Shown: positions 1 to 10,325 of the stretch, in pieces | Position numbering within the stretch: the stretch's first letter is position 1 | Layout of the letters: every line of letters begins with the position of its first letter | Source: Dicyema japonicum | Lineage: Eukaryota > Dicyemida > Rhombozoa > Dicyemidae | Assembly: GCA_011109175.1 (NCBI GenBank) | Contig: RDEW01000018.1 | Location: forward strand, 913,962 to 977,961 | DNA length: 64,000 nt | Reading direction: 5' to 3' | Notes under the pieces: generated by a model | Told to the model about the DNA's origin: nothing | The model's database searches: none | The model's input: the letters and a program-made list of their open reading frames with translations, nothing else | Program-made: the position numbers and the translations under genes

Positions 1-46
1 TTGTTGGCCCTACCAATCTCAACAGGATGGTACCGATATTTCATTG

Positions 47-917
47 TTAAAAACATTTGAGGTAATCGATCAAATTATGTGGTAGTTCGCACAGTTTGTC
101 TCCGTTTTGGATCATAAAGTCAACGATATCTATGCAGTCTTTCATATTATTCATTAAATCAAATTCAATCTGAAATTAGGATTAAATATACAGGAAATAA
201 TGTCGGAGTAAAAACTATGGCCAAATTCTTACTATTCATATTGGGGGACCGATGACCGATTTCATGGAGGAAACAAAATAAGTTGAATATTCCACACTGA
301 ATATATCTCGGCATTAAACGAATTAAGATTGAGTAAGCAGTCAGTTTGTTGGCTTCTGTACATTCTAAACATTATTCCTAATATCCCACGTGGTGAAATC
401 AGTCGGACGGCTTCAATAAATTCAAGTGGAATTACTGAAGGCTCAAATGTACGAAGGAGTCGTTTTAGTGCACATGCCAACTCATGAATGGTAAAGTAGT
501 TCTGCACTTTAAGGAACTCATCTTTTTTCAGCAGCTCAATGATCTTTGTGACTTTATCATTGTTTCCACTCAATCTGAAGATTCCCTCCATTAAGTAGTC
601 TATGGTACATTACTCATATGACTACCCTTAAATGATTTAATTTTGTCCATTATCTGTTGGACTCTACTAATCAACCTCAATTTATCAGAATCTTCTATGC
701 TTATCTTATATCTCTTACCTTTAACCAGCGTTTTTTTCTTGCTAAAATTATGCATCTTTTTCTTTACTGGTACTTTAATTTCCATGAATTCGTGAACACA
801 CTCAACTTCTATGTACTGAAAGGCATGCATCATCATAACAGTCCTATAGCTTTCAGGGAAATTAATCATCATTGAAATAATGAACTCTTCAAGCATCAAA
901 CTGTTCACAAATAACAT
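47..917 (-). CDS. RhoGAP-domain protein (Rho GTPase-activating), micro-intron gene
   Basis: The product should stimulate GTP hydrolysis by Rho-family GTPases in the cytoplasm. Joining exons 626-917, 390-599, 192-364 and 47-169 gives 798 nt, 265 residues plus stop, without a frame break. The removed introns are 600-625 (26 nt), 365-389 (25 nt) and 170-191 (22 nt), all GT...AG. A further in-frame 24 nt GTAAGA...TAG segment at 695-718 is probably also spliced. The RhoGAP domain runs from about residue 95 to the end. The arginine finger is in EGIFRLSG (Arg106), the central LLRTFEPSVIP corresponds to the family's lLreLPePl, and NMNSKNLAIVFTPTLFP (from about residue 209) is the second diagnostic block. 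The first ATG at 917 is my choice of start; an AG just downstream leaves room for an upstream exon. The 95 residues before the domain are not recognised. The stop at 47-49 is taken as real, but an exon beyond the window edge cannot be excluded. Confidence 0.82.
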
Positions 918-2130
918 TTAATGTAAGCGAACGGAATACTCAATTTAAATATAACCGGTTCCTTTACGAATATTACTTCCTTAGACTAATTGATTTAATT
1001 ATTATCATACTAAAATATTATTAATTCAAACAGCTATTAATAGTAGTATTTAACAATAATAGTCATCTCTCATTTACAACACGTGTGGAAGTTATTCATG
1101 TTACACGTCGATAGAACCTCCCCATGTCGATCTGGGGTCATTTACTTAGTTGGGAACTATCTCTTTTTCTTTGTAACCTTGTTATCCTGGGGTAATAATA
1201 GTGCTCTTTAACCGGATGTCTACATCGGAATCTTCAATAAGACCCTGTCGTTGGGAGGCCACCTAGAAATAAGAAGCTGAGAATATCTTCAACAATCACT
1301 TGACCACTACCACAAAGTTTCCCATTACTTGAATCCACTAACCAGAGACACACCTGGAGAACACTCAGGAAAATCTAATCTCCAGCAAAAGAACAAACCT
1401 GGACCAAGAGTAAAAAAACTTCGTATCTACGCATGTCATACGGACCCTCGAAGTGAACAAGATAATGGATCAGAGACTTCATGAGATAACACTTTAGAAA
1501 TGCTTCCCCGTGGGCCTTCAGACTGGAACGTGCACACCTCCGATGTGGGCATCATCTATATCTTGTTGGAAGAGTTGTTCAGGATCTCTTTACTTGCCCT
1601 GGAACATAAACGTGGATTGTATAACGTCAAGATGGGTCCCAATACTTCGGGAGTGCATTGATTCTTTACCGCTCCCGTGGATCTCTAAGAAACTAGACAG
1701 GCGCGTAGGGGGTTGCTATTCAGCAGTTTCTCAAACATACCTTCACACATGCTTTTACAAAGGTTTTTCTGGGATGGGAAACTTCCGACTACTCCGCATT
1801 GTTGGTCTCTGATGATTCTGTGAGAGGTGAGGATCACATTGACCAACACCTGAATGGAGTTTAGGGAAAAATGGGGGTGTTCTAAATCTATGGGAGTGTG
1901 GATTTCCAGATCGCCGAAGCAGACAAATAGGATGCTTGGTCCATTCTTGATCGTCAAATTTCAGTTTCGTACAACGTTCAATAGTGGAAGGAAGAGGGAG
2001 TGATTAGATTGAACTGTTTTATTCTTAGAACCAAGGTACCTTGTGGTTGTGGTGGACATGTTTCAGTTTTGTGCTAATAGGGAGTTCCTCAATAGAACAT
2101 GATGTATACCCGTCCAGCGTCTCAAGATGT
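918..2130. other. Intergenic, no gene recognised
   Basis: The first 150 bases are AT-rich, and the rest is of mixed composition without a convincing ORF. A short plus-strand stretch near 2010-2080 reads KVPCGCGGHVSVLC, which faintly recalls the cysteine cluster of the retroelement C-terminal module seen at 6.6 kb. It is too short to call. Undetected micro-exons are possible here. Confidence 0.4.
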
Positions 2131-2137
2131 GCGAATG

Positions 2138-2520
2138 TCATTTTATTTGTCCTCCTTTGAGAGTATCTCTAATTTCACGTCTTAAAGGGTATCCAAGTAC
2201 CTCCAGTTGGTGTGATGGTCTCCGAGGGCTTTGGAATGATCTATCAAAACGAGAAAAAATCAGATTAAATTCAAAGTGGGGGAATCCAAAATTGGTGACC
2301 TCACATTTTGAAGTATTAAGACTAAAGTCGAGGCTCTCCTGTTGAAGCATTAGTCTTCTTAGATTCTCTAACACATTGTTTGTTGGTCACCATAGTTCGT
2401 CATCAAAGTATATAGATTAACACCCCGTCACTAAATTGAACAAGAGCTGGTTGCAGTGGATCCCCTTTTGGAGACCCGAGGACGAGATAATGAAGTATTT
2501 GCTGTGACCCAGGCTTGACG
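2138..2520 (-). pseudogene. Reverse transcriptase fragment, non-LTR retroelement
   Basis: Read across frameshifts on the minus strand, this piece holds three reverse transcriptase landmarks in the right order. These are a GSPKGDPLQPAL stretch (motif 4, normally G.qqGDPLgPlLF), a YILDDELW stretch (catalytic YxDD box) and LNTSKCEVTNFG (the lN..KCE motif) followed by VLGYPL. The surrounding residues resemble the reverse transcriptase of the same metazoan element family whose C-terminal module lies at 6595-7321. It is a relic of under 400 bp with at least one stop and one frame change, sitting between two cellular genes. No ends, tail or target duplication could be seen. Confidence 0.6.
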
Positions 2521-2808
2521 TTTTTGTGTAAGGGCCACGCCCATATTTGTATTTTGAGGGAGAGTCCTCCAAAATTACATCACGACGTATGCTGTCGAAG
2601 GTGTTTTAACATCAATTTGGGAATCATGGGGAATATTCATGTCTTTGAGCGTAACTGTCAAAACAGAGTGTACTTTTACTTCTCAACCTTCGAGACTGTC
2701 GACCCCTACTTCATTGGCTTAAGAGATCACACAAAAAACCAGACAACTTAAACACCAAAACTTGCTCTCAATAAATTTTAAGGTTTAAGACATACAATTT
2801 GTTAAAAA
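2521..2808. other. Spacer downstream of the L1-domain gene
   Basis: There is no convincing coding content. The plus-strand frame at 2515-2751 has no recognisable motifs and probably arose by chance. The minus-strand stop of the RSL1D1-type gene marks the right-hand edge. Confidence 0.35.
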
Positions 2809-3804
2809 TCAAATAATCTCAAAATCTCCATTGGCAAATACCCTAATGGATCGCTCAGGAATACACGACAGCTCCCCCAGTGCTAATTCCTTCTTATAAT
2901 CAACGACAGTCTCCTCTGCCGAACATTCACTCAAATCAATATAAAAAGGGAGTAACGGGGACTTATGCAACTTCACCCCCACTGTCTTTATATTATTCCA
3001 CTCCTGGAATTTTAACGACGATTCTACTAAAGGCTTCAATTATGTTATCAGTCAAGAACTGCTCCCCCAACGAGCTGGTCCCAACCATGAAAGAACTAAA
3101 AGATGAGGACCAATCTTACCTAGTAGAAGCTCCCCCTCGAATAATACAGCCAATAGTGCACAAAGCTCGACGGACTTCTCTTGGAAGACTGAACTCTGAG
3201 CAATTCAAGGGAATCGGGATCCTGAGTTAACCCACATTTACTTTGCACAAGTCATAAACTTTGACCCCAGAAAATTACGCACGTGATGCTTTATAGACTT
3301 GTCTACCCAAAATACATCAAATGAGGCGCCCAGGTTTCTTTTAGCCTCAAAGGGTATGAACTCTTGTTTGAGCTTCATCATTGGGAAGATCTGGGGTCAA
3401 CAATAAAAGAACCTCAATGGATTCTAGGCATTTCATGTTATTGAGTCTTTGTTTGACTGTCTCGACTGTGTGATGTACACCCACGCCTTCGTTGAGTCTG
3501 AGAGCTATTAATTCGTGTTGTAGCACCTCCTGCTGGTCAACGGAAGGTAACTTGAGGTCTTTGTGGAATAAACAGATTTGCGGATTTTCTGGCACAGTTC
3601 TGTGAGGAAGTCTGCAATAAATTATGGTTTTGGATGATTTTAGGGATTTCTTGAGTGAAAATTGAACGTATATTTTGGATTCTGCAGAGGAATTAAAAAT
3701 GTCCTTATTTTCCTTAGACAATTTTGTATTATATTGTAACAATGCATGAACTGCTTCTTTAACCTACATAAGAGAAATTTTGTCACCTTATTTGAATTTA
3801 ACAT
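2809..3804 (-). CDS. RSL1D1: Ribosomal L1 domain-containing protein (RSL1D1/Utp30/Cic1 type)
   Basis: This is a nucleolar protein of the ribosomal L1 superfamily, a group linked to pre-rRNA processing and large-subunit assembly. Exons are 3787-3804 (MLNSNK), 3413-3763, 3242-3390, 3120-3221 and 2809-3095. Introns are 3764-3786 (23 nt), 3391-3412 (22 nt), 3222-3241 (20 nt) and 3096-3119 (24 nt), all GT...AG. With them removed, family blocks appear in order: VKEAVHALLQY at the start, LPHRTVPENPQICLFHKD, FEAKRNLGASFDVFWVD, AKIPIPLNCSEFSLPREVRRAL, FMVGTSSLGEQFLTDNIIEAF and WNNIKTVGVKLHKSPLLPFY. The total is about 300 residues, shorter than the human protein because the long basic C-terminal tail is missing. 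One frame break remains near 3001-3008 in the last exon. It is either a single-base error or a 16 nt intron (3004-3019). The start is fixed by the small first exon and its donor. Confidence 0.83.
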
Positions 3805-4886
3805 AAAACTGAATCAAAAGCACGTGCAATGTAATCTTTATAAATATAATTTTAAATAATTTAAAAAATATAATATAAATATTTTAAATAAGCTATTATA
3901 TAAAATGTCCTTTAATAATAATAATAAAAATGGAAAGTGCCCGTAAGGCCAGTTAGGTAAGTGGCCAATTGGTTGGAAAGTTGAGGTGGTCCTTGTCATC
4001 CTTCTCATGAGATTGGACGAAATGATTCACTCGGAAGACATCGAAAACTTGAATTTTTGAACAAAGTAAGTGTCTGATGCTCATAGGATCTGTATTCGAA
4101 TCTTGTCCAGTTTGAAATTAAAGGAACATTGAGGATCATCTGTCACGAACTTCGTGTATAGGAAATTAGTTGGTATGCTTATACTTGTTATGCCAATATC
4201 TAGCCACATTCCTGAACTTACCACCATTTGGAGTCTTTCCTATCCGTAAAGACAAGGATCATTTGGATCCCGATTAGACTAAGTCGGAATATAGAATAAT
4301 ACAACTTCAACAATTTTTTACTAACCAGGAAATGAAGAGGAATACTACCTTGGATTCTTACTTATCCTCCTTTTCATAGTTGGGGGATAAAATTGGACGA
4401 AGCACTTGGAAGAGTTGAGAAGAATAGAAAGTGAAATCAGGGGAGCTATTGGAATCTTCTTGAATTGTGGAAGAGGGTGCATTTAGGCGGTGGTCGTTCA
4501 GGCATACTAAATGGTCCTGTTCAGATAGGATATGAAGTTAAGGGAAGTTCACCAAGCAGGACTCTTGGCCTTAAAATTCCAACAAATTAAAAAGTTTTCA
4601 ATGGTGGAAAGGCTGAATAGTCGGTGAAGGTAGTCCCCTGAGCAACTTTTTGTGGTGGAATGTAGAGATTAAAGATCGTGTGAGGTTTAAAAAACTACCG
4701 GTATCCCACAAGCACAATAATACATATCATCTAGTGTCTTGGAGTACCAATGGTCAAGTCATAAAGGGTCAACATAGTGCAAGTCCACGTTATAGACAGT
4801 AAAAAACAAAATAATCCGTAATTGGCGAAACAAAAAAAATTCAAAAAATCAAAATAAATAGAATTTAAAAATATAAATAAAAACTA
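3805..4886. other. Intergenic between L1-domain gene and GPHR
   Basis: 3835-3935 is very AT-rich with an (ATA/AAT) run near 3914-3930. It would be the upstream region of the RSL1D1-type gene on the minus strand. The rest shows no gene, tRNA or repeat that I could recognise. Confidence 0.4.
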
Positions 4887-6494
4887 TCAATGTCTGGAAG
4901 AGTTGGTGTACCTCATAGCATCGTGCTTATTAAAAATGCAGAGGAATGTAATCAAAGCGGAAATCAGGAAAATAATGTTGAACCACCTTTGGTAAAAATC
5001 AAATCTAAGGCCTTCCAAAATGGAAGTAATTATGGTCCTATACTCCGGAGGCACAGTGGACCTCATCAGTAACACGGAGGAGACACAGTACATCCCCTAA
5101 CCAATGAGACCATAATCTACCATGATCTCCGCCATCACCAAAAACAATAATGTCAGAAAAGGTCCCTTCGTTTGCCGCCCCTGTGAACAACCTCTCAAGA
5201 TTCAACAGAAGACCCCTCACACTGGTCACTGCCAGGATCCCCACTGCCATAAACGACGCCTGTTGAGACCACAGTTTCACCTATGCCATAAAATAGCTCA
5301 CTACGTCAATGTCGATCGAAAGAAAGCCTACCAAGATCGCTATTCCATTAGTAACGGGGTCCGCCCCGCCCACACGATTAAGTAGAATGCTGACGATCGT
5401 CTAAAGGTCACTCAAAATGCCACAATAAAAATCTTCCAGCAGCAGTAACCGAAGAACAACCAACCGACGATGTTGAAATAGATCCCCTTGTAGGTTAGTG
5501 ACTCTAGTATGAGTTTCTAATGGGTGAGAGTGGTGGGTACCCGCTGTCTGGCCAACTCTCGATATTCAAGGTAGTACCAGGTGAACGAATCCTCTAGCAG
5601 TTCAATCTCACGTGCTAGTTTTCCTAGGCTTCAATACAAGATAAACCGATCTCATCGTCCTCTGAGCTGAAATACTTGGAAAAAACGTGGAAACTCCGAC
5701 TTTTGAGAAGGTTTTCCTCGTTCCTTAAAAGTATGAGTCTACGCTTAGAGCCACGTGGACCTCCTTTTCTTTCCAATAATCATATTCAGTGTGACCATGA
5801 CCTGGTTCTTGGCAAACTCAACGTCCCGATCCTCGACTCGGCTAAAATCAAAAGAAGAGGTACCAGAGGAAGTAGAACATGGTATTGTAAGGGTAGGTGA
5901 TGACTCCGACCCCTGACAGAAGGGCAATAACGGCGACTCCAATGATTCCAACTCGACGACCGCCTGCTCGAGAGAGAGGTACCCTGGGTTGGGGAAAGAA
6001 AAATACCTGCCTTGTGGGAAATGAATGGGAACGGATTTCCGATCTTCCAGAAGAGGCAGAATAGGAAGGCCCAAAGAAGGGTGATGAGGAACCGACGAAG
6101 ACTACGATTAGCTGGAATATAAGAGAAGGATACTGAATGGGAGAGACTGCACAAGGGTGTAAGCCATGTGGAGGGGAATAACGAAAATTATGAAGAAAAT
6201 CATCATCACGAGGCTGAACTTCCAATGAAAATGGCGGGAACTAGGCTTGGGAATAAGTAATACTCTTGGGAGAGGATATCGAGGATCTCGAAAATTATTA
6301 GTTCAAATAAGGTGCACGAGAAGGCGAAGGTGAGGGAGAAAAGGAGAATCACGCTGAAGTTACGGATTTGGTAGTCACGGAAAAGTTTTTCGAGGAAGAA
6401 TATCCACGATCCAAGGAAGAAGATGATCTGTTTTGGTTAAAGAATAGAATACCTGGCTTGCTAAGACAACTATAGAATCTATAACGATCGGCAT
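4887..6494 (-). CDS. GPR89: Golgi pH regulator GPHR (GPR89 family), 12 exons with 22-25 nt introns
   Basis: This is a multipass Golgi/ER membrane protein, the anion channel component needed for Golgi acidification. Exons are 6453-6494, 6264-6427, 6134-6240, 6007-6111, 5864-5983, 5761-5841, 5647-5738, 5541-5623, 5424-5516, 5305-5400, 5121-5280 and 4887-5096. The eleven introns are 25, 23, 22, 23, 22, 22, 23, 24, 23, 24 and 24 nt, all GT...AG. The joined length is 1353 nt, about 450 residues, matching the family's roughly 455. Family landmarks run the whole length: MPIVIDSIVVLASQ at the start, FAFSCTLFELIIFEIL, FHWKFSLVMM, FWKIGNPFPF, GVAVIALLSGVGV, WKIFITIVSILLNRVGGADP, VKLWSQQASF, VTSVRGLL, MYCVSSVLLMRSTVPPEYR and the terminal FDFYQRWFNIIF. 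Two compensating one-base frame breaks (about 5954-5963, and a T run at 5140-5144) look like sequencing errors because the protein is otherwise intact. The start ATG at 6494 aligns with the family N-terminus. Confidence 0.95.
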
Positions 6495-6594
6495 CAGCAC
6501 ATGAACGTAGAATTCTTTTGGATTATTTATATTTTATTATATAAATTAAAAAATTAATATCACTATATTTTATTTCAAATATTATTATTTCAAA

Positions 6595-7321
6595 TTGATC
6601 CATAGATGGAATGCTCTGGCATCCAACCTAGTCAGCCGGCTCTCTGGACATCGCCTGGATTGTTTCCAAAATTCGAGGGAGGCGGTTGATGGATCTTGGC
6701 TTGGGGTTTACCCATGTCAAGAAGTTGGTGGATTGTTGGATGATGACTCACTTCGTACAGCTGTATGTCTACACCTCGGATTGCCTGTTTGCACCAAATC
6801 GAAGTGCAAATGTGGCTGTCTATCGGACGAACTGGGTCTCCACCTCCTCTCATGCCGGAGCGGAATTGGCAGATCTTCTCGACATTCGGCAATGAACGGC
6901 ATCATTAAGAAAGCATTAGAATCGGCTGGATTCCGTTGCCGGATCGAACCGACTGGTCTATTTGACAACGGAAGACGCCCTGACGGCATGACCTCCTTTC
7001 CTTTTGAGCGAGGGCGAAACCTTGTATGGGATGTGACCTGTGTCTGCTCTTTCGCCCCAAGCAAAAAAATTATTCACCGGGCAGACCTTCTTCTCAAGCA
7101 GAGGAAGTAAAAAATGCTAAATACTCTGATATCAGCGACAGGTACATTTTCGCACCTGTCGCGATTGAAACTTCGGGGAACTTTGGCCCTTCCTGAACCA
7201 TTTGGGAAAACTACTAACTGACAAAACTGGTGATCTTCGTGAGACGAGATGGCTCAAGGAGAGGCTCTCGTTGGCTGTTGTCCGTGGGAATAGCTTGTGC
7301 ATCTCCCAACAGCTGAATTAA
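6595..7321 (+). pseudogene. C-terminal zinc-cluster/endonuclease-like module of a non-LTR retroelement
   Basis: The first 172 codons are open. A frame change near 7105 then leads into ISDRYIFAPVAIETSG and, after another stop, GDLRETRWLKERLSLAVVRGNS. Visible landmarks are a cysteine/histidine cluster (KCKCGC, then GLHLLSC), an arginine-histidine (SRHSAMN), EPTGL, RRPDG and GRNLVWDVTC. The Cys/His cluster, RPD and later Asp are the layout of restriction-like endonuclease ends of non-LTR elements; that function is inferred. The reverse transcriptase that should precede it is absent, so this is a 5'-truncated copy. An A-rich stretch with A13 (7356-7368) lies just downstream and may be its 3' tail. 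It begins 100 bases upstream of the GPHR start, on the opposite strand. Confidence 0.7.
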
Positions 7322-7389
7322 AATTAACTATTCTTTTTCCATTTAAAATTTTGTAAAAAAAAAAAAATCGTTTAAGTGTTTTTATTTTT

Positions 7390-7505
7390 AATAAAACCGG
7401 GGAGGAGCATCGGGCCAAGATGAGGTCCCTGCTAGAGCGTGCTGGGATCACGTGATTAGTTAGTTTGTGTGACCGTGGTCTGGTGTTATTATTATTATTA
7501 TTAAC
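7390..7505 (+). repeat. Short 3'-tail module ending in (TTA)n, shared with the tandem arrays
   Basis: Positions about 7393-7485 match, in reverse complement, a segment present in every 5.34 kb sub-unit (for example 11348-11450 and 13496-13600). Shared landmarks include GAGGAGCATCG, ATCACGTGAT and TTAGTTAGTTTGTGT. It ends in GTTATTATTATTATTATTAA. In the arrays the same border is the A/T-rich AATAATATTAACACC. A conserved module ending in a simple trinucleotide run resembles the 3' end of a SINE or RTE-type element. Confidence 0.55.
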
Positions 7506-8040
7506 TGGAAATTTTACTGTGTCGGCTCTCGGGAGGAGCACCGAAAAGGATGAGGCGGCTGCTTAAAGAGGCAACCCACAATCTCATTTATTTAGTCGGT
7601 GATTCTTGGTTTTAAATAAATAACTGGAAATAAGTGTCGGAAAATATCCAGATTGTTCCGGGTTTGCTTCTAGCTGCTGTCCATTCCGACTGAAGGTTTC
7701 CTGCATATACGACGTTTCTTGGCTTTACAAATGACCCCCGTCTTCAGTGATACCCACTAGTGACAGGATTGTCTTCAGGGACTCACACGCAACAATAAGA
7801 AAAAAATAAATTGAGAAAAATCTATATTTTGGCTTCAGGTATTTCATATCTCGTTTGGCCATAAATAAATAAGCTTTATCGATTTACTGTAATTAACAGA
7901 GGAATTAACATTTTTAATCAATGTGTGCTTGCACTGCATTTTCAATGTTATCTTTATTTAAAATGGTTCGCCAACAACAAAATTTAATTAATTTTTAATT
8001 TTAAAAACCTTAAGACCACTAAGAAAGAAATGATAACTCA
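7506..8040. other. No gene recognised
   Basis: A second GC-richer patch at 7510-7575 partly echoes the preceding module (GGGAGGAGCACCG against GGGGAGGAGCATCG). The rest is AT-rich non-coding sequence without a recognisable element. Confidence 0.35.
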
Positions 8041-8049
8041 CTAATTAGG

Positions 8050-9430
8050 TGATCCCATCCTCCAAAATCTCCCGAATTTTCCTTGAATGTTCCTTCAGCG
8101 ACCAAACTGACCTCAGGAAGTTCCTTCTTTGTGTCTGCAGAGGAACTCTATCGGAGTACACTTCTTTATGGTCGATCTGAATTCCTCTTCATGTGCCGCC
8201 TTTCTAACCCTGGTCATTTCTCAACGAGGTCGCTTCTGAAAAGAAACTGGGGATGGATCTACTATGATCCAGCTAAACCTCCACCTAACCCTAAGCTAAG
8301 GAGAAGGAAATAATGCTCGATAATCTGTTTTATCTTATATTATAGGTTCGATAACACTGCCTACCTTAATTTGGACCCTGCTGTTCTCAGCTACAGATTC
8401 CATCTTATGAGTCCGCAACTGTCTGGTGTGGCGAACACCATACTAGTGCATAGTAGAAGATGAAGACTCATGACTACCACGTTATGCCTCCATACTTAGC
8501 ATGCAAAAAAGATCTGATAGTGGCTAGGTGGGTTGCCCGTGTTTTCTCGGTCGTTATTATGGCGTGCTTCCTAGCACAAACACTTCTCCCAGCTATCAGT
8601 GTGTCGTGCAATCGCATAAGGATCTGCTCACTTAGTTGGACTAATCCACAAGGCTAAATTTATCACGGGGTAAATATAGTCTTTCCTTGGATGCCAGCAC
8701 ATGGAAATTCAGTAATTTGTTTCTTCGTCTCAGGCATTATAAGGGACTTTGGAGTTTCGGTAACACCAAGATACTTATCCTTCGTGTTCCTCTAGGACTC
8801 TTACTAACTCGCTACATACTTGCGTGTTAGACGCAGACTTTGAATAATTCAAATCTAGTCCTATACTCTCAAAGAATTCACTGGCACAGACCACCATGGA
8901 GTAGAGCTCCTCGGCTGTTCTAGTATACATCTTCAGGTCATCGATAAAAAAGAAGGTGATTTGTACTGAAACAAACACCCTCACAATCAACTGATATTTG
9001 CCAAACTGGGTCATTGGGGCGGTGACTCATTAGAAGAGAATTGGATTGGCCTCGACAAAGCTCATGACCTCATCAACCATCAATTTGGTCATCAGCTTAT
9101 ACTGGGTTGGCATGAGGATATCGATCGATAATCTGCAGCAGACTGAGGGTTGTCCAGCTTTAGGATCAAATTGTTTCGGTGCAGGCCCAATCAGGAATTG
9201 TTTCTTGGTTAGTGATGTTTTCTGTAATACGCGACACATAGACTCGTGCAATGAAATGCATCTTCTGATAAATTATACACTTTATCTACCCCGGTCGTTT
9301 CCCAATCGGAAAGACGTCTCACTATCGCCTCAAATTTCTTGCAAAATCGAAAATTCTGCAAGATTCCGCCAAGAAAGGAGCGGTGCTGTACGGGAAATTC
9401 CACGCATTACCGAGTCCTGTTGGAAACATG
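8050..9430 (-). pseudogene. R2/NeSL-like non-LTR retroelement, broken (RT then endonuclease region)
   Basis: On the minus strand 9.43-8.77 kb encodes reverse transcriptase pieces in three frames. WETTGVDKVYNLSEDAF is followed by FLIGPAPKQFDPKAG, then CCRLSIDILMPTQYKLMTKL (the position of the ITCLp..YKl.T motif of this group) and VMSFVEANPIL. Further on comes FFIDDLKMYTRTAEEL (the xxDD box followed by K-x-Y). From 8.70 down to 8.25 kb it matches, in inverted orientation, the endonuclease region repeated at 30.30-31.05 kb. So the order reverse transcriptase then endonuclease is kept, but most of the middle is deleted and frames are broken. The thumb region between 8.77 and 8.70 is nearly absent. 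8050-8250 has no recognisable partner in the array copies. Confidence 0.6.
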
Positions 9431-10249
9431 CACTATGGCCATTTTCGTGTAGGTGACGGTATAACAATCTGAGATTAAACTCAAGCAGATTATTTTTCCT
9501 CTTCTTCACTTACACCGACTTTCATGAGCATAGAGTTTCCTCTTATACACCATTATTGTCCTCCCCAATTTTTTAAGGTCGCATTTGGGAATACGGAGTT
9601 TACTAAGTAACCCTTATACTATAGGCGGTGCTCTTCCTTTAACCCCTCTCGCCACACTTGTACTTGTACGTCGACTCCTAGTAGGTGATCTGTGCTGAAT
9701 ACATTACTAGGGAGATGTTACCCAGTGACTTTATTGGATTAGCTTCCATCGCATAAGCCACAGCCTTTTTAATACAGGTTAACACTACTCAGATAACTAT
9801 ACTACGAGGGATCTTGCGAGTAAATCTTTGGTCCCTAGGGAAAATCTGCCGTTGCAGCGAGATTCAGCGCAAAGCTTGAGCTGCAACGTATCACAGCTCT
9901 GATACTATTGCTTTCTTTGACAGTTGTGATCATCTGGTCCCCGCCCCCTTTAGAGCAGAACTGCTCGTCTGACCCTCTTTGTCTACAGCAATGTTCTTGA
10001 GTTCACTCAGATATAGCAGTACTGAATCTGCCACTGCAGAGCTCCGCCAAATATGGCCAGCCATTCAAGAGCATCCAGGATAGCATGCTACTTGGTATAG
10101 TTATATATTATACTAAAGATAGCTCTTGCCCATAGCGAGATCGATGTTCTGGAAGTGCTACCAGTATAAACGAATAAGATGTTCGAGAAAGCGAAGACTA
10201 TAAGTAGAAAGTTTTTTCAATTTTTTGAAAAAAATAAACATCATAAAAA

Positions 10250-10325
10250 TGGTCCCCGACCGGATTCGAACCGGCAACATAGTGACTTTGAAACCACTGC
10301 TCTAAAAATTGGAGCTACGAGGACC
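10250..10325 (-). tRNA. tRNA-like gene, array A copy a1
   Basis: The minus strand folds as a cloverleaf: acceptor stem GTCCTCG with CGGGGAC (one U-G pair), U8 A9, D stem GCTC/GAGC, and T arm CCGG-TTCGAAT-CCGG with a perfect B box. The 3' end is followed at once by TTTTT, a Pol III terminator. The anticodon arm is irregular: AGTGG/TCACT leaves an 8-base loop TTTCAAAG, so no isotype can be assigned. It is a tRNA gene, a tRNA pseudogene or a tRNA-derived element. Confidence 0.65.

Noticed and set aside
3004-3027. A 24 nt GT...AG segment as a further RSL1D1 intron
   Set aside because: It leaves the wrong phase and leads into a stop, and the following exon is read in another frame.
4890-5385. Plus-strand frames at 4890-5072 and 5122-5385
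   Set aside because: They are antisense to confirmed GPHR exons and have no motifs.
5745-6225. Three long overlapping minus-strand frames of 109-125 codons that look like separate genes
   Set aside because: Each contains alternating pieces of GPHR exons and 22-23 nt introns. The spliced GPHR model explains all of them.
10250-10325. Assigning a Leu, Glu or UGA-suppressor anticodon to the array A tRNA-like genes
   Set aside because: The anticodon stem closes an 8-base loop and the register is ambiguous, so any isotype call would be a guess.
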